From: Alphaproteobacteria bacterium
GTDB taxonomy: Bacteria > Pseudomonadota > Alphaproteobacteria > Micropepsales > Micropepsaceae
Direction of reading: 5' to 3'
NCBI GenBank assembly: GCA_017983635.1
Contig: JAGOBA010000004.1
Location: 372,001 to 436,000, forward strand
DNA length: 64,000 nucleotides
The position numbers and the translations under genes are program-made. Position 1 is the stretch's first letter; every line of letters begins with the position of its first letter. The notes under the pieces were generated by a model. It searched no databases. It worked only from the letters and a program-made list of their open reading frames with translations, and was not told where the DNA came from. Positions 15,760 to 24,853 of the stretch are shown one piece after another.

Positions 15760-17079
15760 ATGAATGTTCACGCCAGCACGCGCATCGACGCGGACGCCGC
15801 ATCGCCTATCGGTGCGGCGGAGGCGGAGGCGTTTCTCAAACAAAATCCACAGGTTCAATACATCGACTGCGTTTTCGCGGACATCTGCGGGAACGTTCGC
15901 GGCAAGCGCATCGCACGGAGCGAGCTCGAGGCGGTCTACCGCAAGGGCTTGCCCGTTCCGGCAACGATCTACTTCCTCGACGCGCGCGGCGAGGTGGCGG
16001 GGCCGTCTACCACACCCGGCGTCGCGTGGCCGGTGCCGGCAAGCCTGACGACTGTCAATTGGTCGCAGCGTCCGCATGGGCAGGCGTTGATGAGCCTGCA
16101 CGACGCGAATGGCGGTCCCTACTTCGGCGAGCCGCGCAACGTGCTCGCCCGCGCGCTTGACCGCTTCGAGGACATGAATCTGATCCCCGTCGTTGGAACG
16201 TCGTTGCAGTTCCATTTGCTCGAACGATCGAAAGGTCCACCGCAAAAACCGGCGGGCCTCGACGCCGGGCGCCTTGAAGACGTTATGGCCGCTATCGCGG
16301 AGGCCGCCGAAGCGCAACATTTGCCGAAGTTCAAGTGGTCGAGCGCAACGCCCGGGCAATTCACGCTGACCTCGACGCCGCAAGCGGACGTTTGCCGTGC
16401 CGGTGATCACGCAGTTTTCTTGCGCCAGATCGTGCGCGCCGTTGCGCGTCAGCATGAGATTGATGCGACGTTCATGGCCAAGCCCTTTTCGAACATCGCG
16501 GGGAATGGGTTGCAGGTGAGCGTCGGGTTACAGCATCCAACCGGCGAGACGGTCTTCGATGTCGCGAGCGCCGAAGGGGCGACCCTGCTGCGCGCGGCGG
16601 TCGGCGGTCTGCAAGCATTGCTCGCGGAATCGATTGCGTTCTTCGCGCCGAACGTCAACGCGTACCGGCGCTTTACGTCGGAAGCATCGGCGCCGCGCAA
16701 CAAACGCTGGGGTTTTGCCAATCGAACCGCAAACCTCTCGCTGCCGGGTACGGCCGACGAACCACAGATGATCAACCATCGTGTCGCCGGCGCCGACGCG
16801 AACCCCTATTTGGTTCTGGCTGCAATCTTAGCCGGGGTGCATCACGGCATCGCGCAACAGCTTGATCCCGGCGCCGCGTTCGACGGCGATGCGGCTGGTT
16901 TCGTGGACGAGACGTTGCCGTTCACGATCGACGGCGCGCTACTTACGCTTGAGAACGGATCGATAATGCGCGGGTATCTTGGTCCCGCGTATGTCGATCT
17001 CTACTGCGCGACGAAGCGCACGGAACTAGAGCGCTTCCGCGCCTTCATTCCGCCGCACGAATTTGATTGGTATCTGTAA
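15760..17079 (+). CDS. PuuA-like glutamine synthetase-fold protein lacking the metal ligands (predicted pseudoenzyme)
   Basis: The 439-aa protein aligns end to end with gamma-glutamylputrescine synthetase PuuA: N-terminal beta-grasp (YIDCVFADICGNVRGKRI), then ATFMAKPF, APNVNAYRRF and GADANPYL scaffold motifs. The catalytic residues of the family are replaced: the E-L-E-F ligands read SLQF (Ser148, Gln150); the E-x-x-PGQFE pair reads SATPGQFT (Ser195, Thr202); the G-S/N-G-x-H ligand reads GNGLQ (Gln252); the Arg of NRTxxLR is Ser327; and the R-V-E-x-R glutamate is Asn339. Without these no metal-dependent ligase chemistry is expected. The frame is intact and the fold conserved, so it is probably expressed as a binding or regulatory protein. 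Its 3' end overlaps the histidine kinase gene by 35 bases, convergently. Confidence 0.88.
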   Translation: MNVHASTRIDADAASPIGAAEAEAFLKQNPQVQYIDCVFADICGNVRGKRIARSELEAVYRKGLPVPATIYFLDARGEVAGPSTTPGVAWPVPASLTTVNWSQRPHGQALMSLHDANGGPYFGEPRNVLARALDRFEDMNLIPVVGTSLQFHLLERSKGPPQKPAGLDAGRLEDVMAAIAEAAEAQHLPKFKWSSATPGQFTLTSTPQADVCRAGDHAVFLRQIVRAVARQHEIDATFMAKPFSNIAGNGLQVSVGLQHPTGETVFDVASAEGATLLRAAVGGLQALLAESIAFFAPNVNAYRRFTSEASAPRNKRWGFANRTANLSLPGTADEPQMINHRVAGADANPYLVLAAILAGVHHGIAQQLDPGAAFDGDAAGFVDETLPFTIDGALLTLENGSIMRGYLGPAYVDLYCATKRTELERFRAFIPPHEFDWYL

Positions 17080-19561
17080 GCGCGAGCGTTTGTTCCTGCG
17101 GCGCCAGCGGTAGGCTGAACGTCACGCTCGTGCCGATGTCGAGTTCGCTTTCGATCTCGATCTTGCTGCCGTGCAGTTCGACCAACGCGCTCGAAACGGC
17201 AAGTCCAAGACCCATGCCGCCGTTGTTTTGCTTCGCCGCCGCCTCGACCTTTTCGAAGGGCTTTACGATCCGCGGGATGTCCGCTTCGTCGATGCCGATG
17301 CCGGTGTCATGTATCCAGATTGCGACCCGGTCGCCCTCGCGCCGCGTTTCGACGGTGATGTAGCCGTCGGAGTTGTTGAACTTGATCGCGTTCGACAACA
17401 GGTTCAGCAGCACCTGCTTGATGGCGCGCTTGTCGGCGAGAACCGGCGGCAGATCGGGCGTGTTTACCCGCAGTTGCAGCCCCGCTTCTTTGGCGCGCGG
17501 CTCAACCGTCGTGATGACGTCGTTGAGCAGGGCGGAAGCCTCCACCGGCACCATATCGAGCTCGAACTTGCCTGCTTCGATCCGCGCCATATTGAGCACG
17601 TCGTTGATCAGGTCGAGCAGGTGCTGACCGCTGCGATGGATGTCGGCCGCGTATTCGACGTAGCGCGGGGGCAGGGCGCCCAGCATCTCGTTCCGCATGA
17701 CGTCCGAGAAGCCGATGATCGCGTTCAGCGGCGTGCGCAGCTCGTGGCTGACATTGGCCAGGAACTCCGACTTCGAACGGCTTCCCTCTTCGGCGCGTTC
17801 TTTCTCGGATTCGAGCCGCATCGCAAGTTCGGCGAGTTCGTTGCGTGACGCCTGCAGTTCGTCCTCGTGTGCTTTGAGCGCCGTGATATCGGTCGCCACC
17901 GCAATCTTACCGCCATCGAGCGCGCGCCGTTCGCTGACCAGCAGCCAGCGGCTGCCCGCACGTTGCAGTTCGATCGTGCCCGTGTTGCCGCTGGAGTCGA
18001 ACATTTCGAGCGGTTGCGTGGACGCGTCCGCGCTTTCGCCCGGCGCCTTGGCGCGGCCAAAAATTGCGTGCCGGCTTTCGCCCGCTTTCGCATCCGAGAC
18101 GCCATAGAATTCCTGGAATCGTTTGTTGCAGACGATCAACCGTTCGTCGCGATCCCACAGAGCGAATGCCTCAGCCGCGTTCTCGAACGCCGCTTCGAGC
18201 ACACGCTCCGCCACATCGACACGCGCATCGGCGGTCTTTTGATCCGAAACGTCGAGGACGATGCCGGACAAGCGACCGCCCTCCGACCTTACCGTGCGAT
18301 AGTGTTGCCCCTTCGCGCGCAACCAAACCCAATGCCCGTCGGCGTGCTGCGCCCGGAAGGTTTGATCGTACGACGTCGCGCCGGTTTGCACCGATCCTTC
18401 GATCGCGCTCAACACGTAGCGGTCGTCCGGATGGATCAGCTCCTCGGCTTCCTCAAGCGTGAGCAAGCGCGGCTGCCGGCCTTGTCCGAGCAACGCGTTC
18501 ATTGCGCCCGACCAATAGAGCCGCTTGTTCGCAACGTCCCAATCCCAGATGCCGCATTTGGCGCCGCTGACCGCGAGTTCGAAGCGCTCCTCCGTCCGTC
18601 GCAACGTGTTGTCGACGCGCGTTGTCTGTTCCATCTGCATGAGCAATGCCCATGCGAGCCCCGCGCCCAACAGGCTCGGTCCGAAGATCATGATCGAATA
18701 GAGCGGCAGCGACTCGTACCACTGCCCAAGCGCCTCTGCCGCGCGCGTCACCGTGACAAGGCGCAGGTCATAGCCCGGCACCAGCCGCGCTGTCGCCAGA
18801 TAGTTCACTCCACTGTCGGTGACATAGCGCAATGACGGGGTGGTGGTGACTGTCGCCGGGATAGCCGCCGCCACTTGCGCATAGAGCGCCTCGTCGATGG
18901 AGGTGCCGGCAACGACGTTGGTTCGCGCGTCCGACAACAGCACGTTCATGCTGCGGCCGCCGCGGACGTTCTCCAACATGCGCGTGAGGTAGGCCGGGCT
19001 CAAGATTGCAACGAGGTACTCGCCGGGCGTGTCGCTGCGCATCGCCAGTGCAACGGGACTCTTGCCGAACTCACGGTCGTCGATCGGTCCGGCGAGGTAA
19101 CGCACGCTCTCTTGCGACGAGCGCAGCTGCCCGAGCAGGTTCATATCGCTGAGCCGGCGCGGCTCACCGGGGGTGCCGTCTTTGTCCCAGGCGACGTTGC
19201 CAAGCGTGTCGGTTGCAACGACGTTCAATAGCGCGGGATCGGTCGCGACGATCGAGGCGCCGGAGGCGACGCGCGATGCGCGCGATACCATCACCTGCGT
19301 CCGGTCCAACGCCGCGCCGACGATCGTTCCGGAAACGGCAATGAACGAACGCGACTCCCGCTCGACCTGCGCCAAAGCGATCGCGTGGTCTTTGCGCATT
19401 TGAATGGCGCCAGCGGCCGCCACCGAGAGGACGGTCGCGAGCGTCCCCAAAATGATCCAGAGCGACATGCGTCGCTTAGCTGCCGGCCGGATTTGCGCCG
19501 CAACGCGTTCGCGCGATCCACCAGTTACCGTTGTCGTGGCTATTGCCATTGTCGATTGCAC
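17045..19561 (-). CDS. PAS-domain sensor histidine kinase, PleC/DivJ-like
   Basis: An 838-aa inner-membrane kinase. Two membrane segments (about 34-54 and 285-308) flank a periplasmic sensor domain; two PAS domains follow (about 325-445, starting FELAVSGAKCGIWDWD, and 455-575), a short coiled coil, a HisKA domain with phosphorylated His606 in NVSHELRTPLNA, and an HATPase domain with N (LLSNAIKFNN), G1 (DTGIGID) and G2 (GMGLGLAV) boxes. The SRSKSEFLANVSHELRTP context is characteristic of alphaproteobacterial PleC/DivJ/PdhS-type kinases. No response regulator is adjacent. Alternative start at Met5. Confidence 0.9.
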   Translation of the reverse strand: MQSTMAIATTTVTGGSRERVAAQIRPAAKRRMSLWIILGTLATVLSVAAAGAIQMRKDHAIALAQVERESRSFIAVSGTIVGAALDRTQVMVSRASRVASGASIVATDPALLNVVATDTLGNVAWDKDGTPGEPRRLSDMNLLGQLRSSQESVRYLAGPIDDREFGKSPVALAMRSDTPGEYLVAILSPAYLTRMLENVRGGRSMNVLLSDARTNVVAGTSIDEALYAQVAAAIPATVTTTPSLRYVTDSGVNYLATARLVPGYDLRLVTVTRAAEALGQWYESLPLYSIMIFGPSLLGAGLAWALLMQMEQTTRVDNTLRRTEERFELAVSGAKCGIWDWDVANKRLYWSGAMNALLGQGRQPRLLTLEEAEELIHPDDRYVLSAIEGSVQTGATSYDQTFRAQHADGHWVWLRAKGQHYRTVRSEGGRLSGIVLDVSDQKTADARVDVAERVLEAAFENAAEAFALWDRDERLIVCNKRFQEFYGVSDAKAGESRHAIFGRAKAPGESADASTQPLEMFDSSGNTGTIELQRAGSRWLLVSERRALDGGKIAVATDITALKAHEDELQASRNELAELAMRLESEKERAEEGSRSKSEFLANVSHELRTPLNAIIGFSDVMRNEMLGALPPRYVEYAADIHRSGQHLLDLINDVLNMARIEAGKFELDMVPVEASALLNDVITTVEPRAKEAGLQLRVNTPDLPPVLADKRAIKQVLLNLLSNAIKFNNSDGYITVETRREGDRVAIWIHDTGIGIDEADIPRIVKPFEKVEAAAKQNNGGMGLGLAVSSALVELHGSKIEIESELDIGTSVTFSLPLAPQEQTLALTDTNQIRAAE

Positions 19562-19595
19562 ACTCGAATCACATCCCCAGACGCGATTATGTGGG

Positions 19596-19622
19596 GCACT
19601 GGGACCCTGTCATCCCCAGTGC
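19596..19622. repeat. Inverted repeat between pepN and the kinase gene
   Basis: GCACTGGG/CCCAGTGC (19596-19603, 19615-19622) with an 11-base loop lies just upstream of the kinase start. No T tract follows on either strand; it could be an operator or weak terminator. Confidence 0.3.
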
Positions 19623-19666
19623 GTGCAATCTGCAACACATCCCCCGTGATTCGTGGCAGCTGAGAC

Positions 19667-22303
19667 TCAGCCCAGGGTCTTCTCGGTGATCTCCAACACA
19701 TTGCGCGAGAGGCCGCCGGTATCCTTGATCCGGGTCAGCTGCTCGCGCATCAGCGTCTGCCGCCGGCCGTCGAAGCGGCGCCAGGTTTCAAACGCCCCGC
19801 ACAGTCGCGCAGCAACCTGCGGATTGAGCTTGTCGAGCGTGATCACGTTGTCAGCCAGGAAGCGATAACCGCTGCCGTCGACGGCGTGGAACCGAAGTTG
19901 ATTGTTCATGACAAAAGCGCCAATCAATGCACGGACGCGATTGGGATTTTCGATGTTGAAGGCTGCATGTTTCGTGAGATCTCGGACCTGGGCCAGCGTG
20001 TCGGGCCGGCACGAACTCGCTTGCAAGCTCATCCACTTGTCGATGACCAGCGGGTTTGCCTTCCACTGGTCGTAAAACTGCGACAGCGCCTTCGTTCGCT
20101 CCTCGCCGTCCATGTCGGTCAGGGGGGCCATGCCGCCGATCTTGTCGGTCATGTTGTCGGCCGCCCGGAACTGCTCGAACGCCAGGCCGCGAGTCTCTTT
20201 CGTGTCCTCCGCGCTGAGATAGCGCAGGCAAAGATTTCTGAGCGCCCGCCGTCCGGCCGACACGGAATCGGGCGAGTAGGGCTCATTGCTCTTCAGCGCT
20301 TGATAGATCTCGCGCATTTGACCCTTGTGCGCGGCGGTCAGCGTGTTGCGCAGCGTCTCGCGCGCCGCATGGATCGCATCGGGGTCAGCATCGTCGATGA
20401 TCTGCGCCAACTCCATCTCGGTCGGCAGCTGGGTCGCCATTGCCGTGAACGCCGGGTCCTTCCGCGCGTCGCGCAAGATTTCGCCGAACGCGTCGACGAA
20501 CAGTGCGTCCACCTTCGGCGTTTTGCCGGCCCGGACCTCGGCCGTCATGCGCACGAGTAGCTCTGTCGCGAGTTTCTGCCCCGACTCCCAACGATTGAAG
20601 GAGTCTGAGTCCTTTGCCATCAAGAACGCGCGGTCTTCGCCGGTGAGATCGGCATCGAAGCGAACCGGCGCCGAGAACCCGCGCCCAATTGACGGCACGA
20701 CGGCCTCACTCACGCCTTTCAGTTTGAACGTCTGTTTCGCCTCGCGCAGGTTCAGGACTTGCGTTGCAGCGGGCTTCCCGCTGTCGAGCGAGATGGAAAG
20801 GTCTCGCCCGCTGTTGCGTCCGATCAGCCCGACTGCGACCGGAATGTGCATTGGCTTCGTCGCATCCTGGCCCGGTGTCGCGGCGAGGTTCTGTTCCAAC
20901 GTGAGTTCATAGGTTTTCGATGCCGCGTCATAGCGGCCGTGCGCCTTCACCTGCGGCGTACCCGCCTGGCTGTACCAGAGCTTGAACTGCGAAAGGTCGG
21001 CGCCGTTCGCGTCCTCCATCGCCTTGATGAAGTCGTCGCACGTGGCCGCCGTCCCGTCATGGCGCGCGAAATAGAGGTCGGAGCCCTTGCGAAAAGCCTC
21101 CGTGCCTAGGATCGTGCGCACCATACGGCAGAGCTCGGCGCCCTTTTCGTAGACGGTGGCCGTATAGAAATTGTCGATCGTCAAATAGGAATCCGGCCGC
21201 ACCGGGTGGGCGAGGGGGCCTGCATCCTCTTGGAATTGCCGCATCCGCAGCGCCCTCACGTCGCCGATGCGCTCGACGGCGGCAGAGCGCATGTCGGCCG
21301 AGAACGACTGATCGCGGAAGACCGTGAAGCCTTCCTTCAGCGACAGCTGAAACCAATCGCGGCAGGTTACGCGATTGCCGGACCAGTTGTGAAAATACTC
21401 GTGCGCCACGACAGCTTCGATCAAATCGTAGTCCGTGTCCGTCGCGGTATCAGGGCGCGCCAGCACAAGTTTATCGTTGAAGATGTTGAGGCCCTTGTTC
21501 TCCATTGCGCCGAAGTTGAACGCGCTGACCGCCACGATGTTGAACACGTCGAGATCGTACTCGCGGCCGTAGGTGTCTTCGTCCCATTTCATGGAGCGCT
21601 TCAACGCGCCCATCGCGAAGTCGACCTTGTCCTCGTTGCCGTGCGTCACATAGATGCCAAGCTTCACCCGCCGGCCCGAGGCCGTTACGAAGTGGTCTTC
21701 CACATGCGCGAGGTCGCCCGCGACCAACGCGAACAGATAGGATGGCTTGGGGAACGGATCGTCCCACTCAGCCATATGTCTCCCGCCGGGGAGGGTGACG
21801 TAAGCCGACGGATTGCCGTTCGACAGCAGCACTGGAAACCGCGCCCGATCCGCAATCATGCACACGCGGTAGGCCGACATGTTGTCCGGCCGATCGTAGG
21901 AATAGGTAATCCGGCGAAATCCTTCCGCCTCGCACTGCGTGCAGAACATTCCGTCGGACATGTAGAGACCGGAGAGCGCGGTGTTCGCCTTCGGATTGAT
22001 TTCGACCGTCGTATCCAGCCGGAACCGCGTCATCGGTGGATGCTTGATCGTCAACTTGTCCGCCGTCACCTCGTATGCGTCAGAGCTAAGCGGTCGTCCA
22101 TCGAGCTTGATATCGAGAAGTTTCAAGTGCTCGCCGTCGAGTACCAGCGCGCCACCCGCATCCCCCTGCCGCTCGACGTGCAGCGCCGCATGGACGCGGG
22201 TCGCCGTCTCGTCGAGATGAAACTCAAGCTCGGTCCGTGCCACCCGATAGGGCGACGGGCGATAGTCCTGGCGGCGAATCGGGATCGGTTGGTCGGTTTT
22301 CAT
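19667..22303 (-). CDS. pepN: Aminopeptidase N (M1 family zinc metallopeptidase)
   Basis: An 878-aa cytosolic aminopeptidase that removes N-terminal residues during peptide turnover. The exopeptidase motif GAMEN is at residues 265-269, the zinc site HEYFHN at 301-306 with the third ligand Glu324 (SLKEGF), and the C-terminal helical domain follows the usual length for the Proteobacterial PepN (about 870 aa). It lies 105 bases upstream of the kinase gene on the same strand and is divergent from the MocR-type regulator. Confidence 0.97.
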   Translation of the reverse strand: MKTDQPIPIRRQDYRPSPYRVARTELEFHLDETATRVHAALHVERQGDAGGALVLDGEHLKLLDIKLDGRPLSSDAYEVTADKLTIKHPPMTRFRLDTTVEINPKANTALSGLYMSDGMFCTQCEAEGFRRITYSYDRPDNMSAYRVCMIADRARFPVLLSNGNPSAYVTLPGGRHMAEWDDPFPKPSYLFALVAGDLAHVEDHFVTASGRRVKLGIYVTHGNEDKVDFAMGALKRSMKWDEDTYGREYDLDVFNIVAVSAFNFGAMENKGLNIFNDKLVLARPDTATDTDYDLIEAVVAHEYFHNWSGNRVTCRDWFQLSLKEGFTVFRDQSFSADMRSAAVERIGDVRALRMRQFQEDAGPLAHPVRPDSYLTIDNFYTATVYEKGAELCRMVRTILGTEAFRKGSDLYFARHDGTAATCDDFIKAMEDANGADLSQFKLWYSQAGTPQVKAHGRYDAASKTYELTLEQNLAATPGQDATKPMHIPVAVGLIGRNSGRDLSISLDSGKPAATQVLNLREAKQTFKLKGVSEAVVPSIGRGFSAPVRFDADLTGEDRAFLMAKDSDSFNRWESGQKLATELLVRMTAEVRAGKTPKVDALFVDAFGEILRDARKDPAFTAMATQLPTEMELAQIIDDADPDAIHAARETLRNTLTAAHKGQMREIYQALKSNEPYSPDSVSAGRRALRNLCLRYLSAEDTKETRGLAFEQFRAADNMTDKIGGMAPLTDMDGEERTKALSQFYDQWKANPLVIDKWMSLQASSCRPDTLAQVRDLTKHAAFNIENPNRVRALIGAFVMNNQLRFHAVDGSGYRFLADNVITLDKLNPQVAARLCGAFETWRRFDGRRQTLMREQLTRIKDTGGLSRNVLEITEKTLG

Positions 22304-22531
22304 CGGGGTACTCGTTGATCGTGAATCGGCGCAGCCGAACGAACTCGTCGGCCTTTTAGGGGATCACATGGGCGAAGACGAGAGCCTGACCATGGCCCTA
22401 TGGCCAAATTTGCCGGGAATGTGATTTGCAGATAGCGGGGACGACAAGGCGACGTGCTGAATCACGCGCATTTGAGTTCCGGCCATCTGGTCGATGATGT
22501 TCTGTGCTCCGGGCGACAAAGGGGGCACGAA

Positions 22532-23968
22532 ATGCACCGTCACGCGGCGGGCGCCGTGGGTCTAACGCAACAGGGCAGCGATCTGGCTCTGGTTCAACGG
22601 CTGTTCGATCAATTGCGGAATCGTATTCTTGATGGCGTTTGGCGGCACGGCGAGAAGATTCCAGGGTCCCGAAACATCGCAAAAGAAGCGGGTGTCTCGC
22701 GCTGGACGGCGGTTACGGCCGTTGAAATGTTGCTCGCCGAAGGTCTAGTCCAAACTCGAAAACGCTCCGGCACCTACGTCGCGTGGGAGGGCAATGGTGC
22801 GGACTTTCGCCCCGCTGCAACAGCAAGCTCTCGGAGCAATACGGCGCACTCGCTCCTCCCGTTCGCTGTCGGTGATCCCGGACTCGATCTCTTTCCCATG
22901 GAGACGTGGCGCCGCCTGCAGGCACGCTGTTGGAAGGTCATGCCCGTTGAGGCGCTTCGTGCCGGCAGCGATGGCGGCTGGCCGGACCTTCGCGCCGCCA
23001 TTGCGGCTCACGTAGGTGTAACCCGGGCGATTACGTGCAAGCCTTCGCAAGTCTTCATCTCGACGAGCGCGCACGCGGCCGTGCATCTAGCCGGCGAGAT
23101 ACTTTGCCGGCCGGGTACCGTCGTATGGGTTGAGGAGCCGGGCTATTTCCGCACGCGGGCCGCGCTGCAAGCCGCGGGTCTTTTCCCTGTCGGTGTCGGG
23201 GTCGACGAACAGGGGCTCGACGTTTCCGACGGGTTGCGGTTAGCGCCGAAGGCTTCAATGGCGGTGACGACCTCGTCCATGCAGTTTCCAACCGGCGCCA
23301 TCCTCTCCGAAACGCGTAAGAAGGCGCTGCTTGATTGGTCGGCGCGGGTTGGCTCGTTCATTCTTGAAGACGACTACGCCTGCGAATTTGGCGACGCGGA
23401 GATGGCGTCGCCGCCGCTTGCCGCGATGCCCAACGCCCAGCGCGTGGTCTACATGAACACGTTCTCGACCACGATTTTCCCCTCGCTTCGCCTATCGTAT
23501 CTGATTGTGCCCGTGGCGATCGCCGACCGCTTTGCCGAAGCACTGCGCCGTACCGAGCGCTATGCGACGATTCCAAACCAAATCGTCCTTGCCGAGTTCA
23601 TGTCGTCGGGGGAATTCGCCAAGCATCTACGCGTGTGCCGCGAGGCTTACGCGGAACGTCGTGAGGCATTGGTGGCTGCGCTTCGAGACGAGTGCGCCGG
23701 CGTTTTTGCCGCCGATCCAGCCGCGGGCGGCATGCATCTTTGCGCTAAGTTCAAAAGGCCGACCGACGATATCGCCGTCGGCGCGGCTGCCGCCGAAGCC
23801 GGCCTCATTGTCGAGCCGCTGAGCCGCTTCTATGGTTCCACGCCTGGCGCGTCAGGGCTGTTGTTGGGATTTTCCGGCCACCCTCCTTTCATTCTGCGCG
23901 AGTCTGCGCGGCAGCTGGCGCGTACGCTTGCCGCGCAAGTCGAAGACTGCAAAGGTATTCCGGCCTAA
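22532..23968 (+). CDS. MocR/GntR-family transcriptional regulator with aminotransferase-like domain lacking the PLP lysine
   Basis: The 478-aa product has an N-terminal GntR winged helix (about 15-85, with PGSRNIAKEAGVSRWTAVTAVEML), a linker, and a fold-type I aminotransferase-like domain to the end. In functional MocR proteins the PLP Schiff-base lysine sits in GTFSK-x-x-x-P-x-LRxGY. Here the segment is NTFSTTIFPSLRLSY: the lysine is Thr (ACC at 23468-23470). The preceding H-Q-F-P-S/T-G motif reads MQFPTG. EDDYACEF keeps the aspartate. Covalent PLP binding is therefore not possible, and the domain may bind another ligand or free PLP only. ATG at 22532 is preferred over 22454 because the GntR domain starts shortly after. 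Divergent from pepN. Confidence 0.85.
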   Translation: MHRHAAGAVGLTQQGSDLALVQRLFDQLRNRILDGVWRHGEKIPGSRNIAKEAGVSRWTAVTAVEMLLAEGLVQTRKRSGTYVAWEGNGADFRPAATASSRSNTAHSLLPFAVGDPGLDLFPMETWRRLQARCWKVMPVEALRAGSDGGWPDLRAAIAAHVGVTRAITCKPSQVFISTSAHAAVHLAGEILCRPGTVVWVEEPGYFRTRAALQAAGLFPVGVGVDEQGLDVSDGLRLAPKASMAVTTSSMQFPTGAILSETRKKALLDWSARVGSFILEDDYACEFGDAEMASPPLAAMPNAQRVVYMNTFSTTIFPSLRLSYLIVPVAIADRFAEALRRTERYATIPNQIVLAEFMSSGEFAKHLRVCREAYAERREALVAALRDECAGVFAADPAAGGMHLCAKFKRPTDDIAVGAAAAEAGLIVEPLSRFYGSTPGASGLLLGFSGHPPFILRESARQLARTLAAQVEDCKGIPA

Positions 23969-24767
23969 CCGCGATCACCGAAAAGCTTGTTGAAGTCGAT
24001 CCGCGGCCCGACCGGTGCGGGGAACGTGCCTTGTCTGGCGATCTCTTCCGCGGCCACTGCGAAGCCGCGCCAAGCGGCGCCGGCGAGCGATCCACCGACA
24101 CTGATACGACGCACGCCGAGGGCTGCACTCTCCGCGACAGTGACCCACGGTCCGCCAATCAAGTTCACCGGCTTCGGTGCAACTGCCCGAACGATGGCAG
24201 CGACATCGTCCTTCTTGTTCAGGCCCGGGGCGAACAGACAGTCGGCGCCCGCTTCGGCATAGGCCTGTAGACGTTTGATCGTCGCCGCTAGATCGGGCTG
24301 GCCGACCAGGTAGCCCTCGCAACGCGCCGTGAGCATCACACCGGTGCCTGACTTGTCGATTGCGGCGCGTGCTGCCTTGATGCGCTCAACCGCCGCGCCG
24401 ACTTCATAGAGCGGTTCGCCGCCGTCGCGGGTGGAGTCTTCGATCGATAGTCCCGCGATCCCGGTCGCGACCGCGCGCGTCACGTTTGCCGCGACGCCTT
24501 CGGGTTTGACCGCCAGACCATCCTCGAAGTCGGCGTTGACAGGAATGTTCACCGCCTCGGCTAGGGCTGCAAGGTGCGCGAGCAATTGCTCCAGCGTGAC
24601 CTTATTGTCGGGGCGGCCCTGCGACCAAGCGAAACCGGCGCTGGTGCTTGCGATTGCCTTGAAGCCAACTTCTCCAGATAGATCGCGCTGCCTCGATCCC
24701 ACGGGTTGGGGATCACGAAGCAACCTTGCTCGTGCAGTTTGCGGAATGCGGCGATCTTGGGTGACAT
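23965..24767 (-). pseudogene. Isocitrate lyase/PEP mutase-family gene with a single-base frameshift
   Basis: Two frames together encode one protein. From the ATG at 24767 (preceded by GGAG) the first 34 residues run MSPKIAAFRKLHEQ...SAIYLEKL; the rest continues in another frame from GFKAIASTSAGFAWS to the stop at 23965. Restoring one G in the TTGG run near 24669-24671 (AAG TTG GGC TTC) joins them into about 267 aa, the normal family length. Motifs of the remainder (NADFEDG, GLSIEDS, TARCEG, GGPW) are intact, so the break is recent or a sequencing error. Related enzymes are lyases of 2-methylisocitrate, oxaloacetate or phosphonopyruvate type; the reaction here is unknown. The stop overlaps that of the MocR gene. 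Confidence 0.8.
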
Positions 24768-24790
24768 GTGAGGCTCCGGATAAGACGACT

Positions 24791-24821
24791 TCGGGCGCCG
24801 TGCAGTTAGCAAGGCGCCCGA
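24791..24821 (-). terminator. Hairpin between two minus-strand genes
   Basis: A perfect 9-base stem TCGGGCGCC/GGCGCCCGA (24791-24799, 24813-24821) lies downstream of the gene ending at 24854. It lacks a T tract, so termination is uncertain. Confidence 0.4.
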
Positions 24822-24853
24822 GGTGGTAACGTCCCGAAAGCTGATGTCAACAG

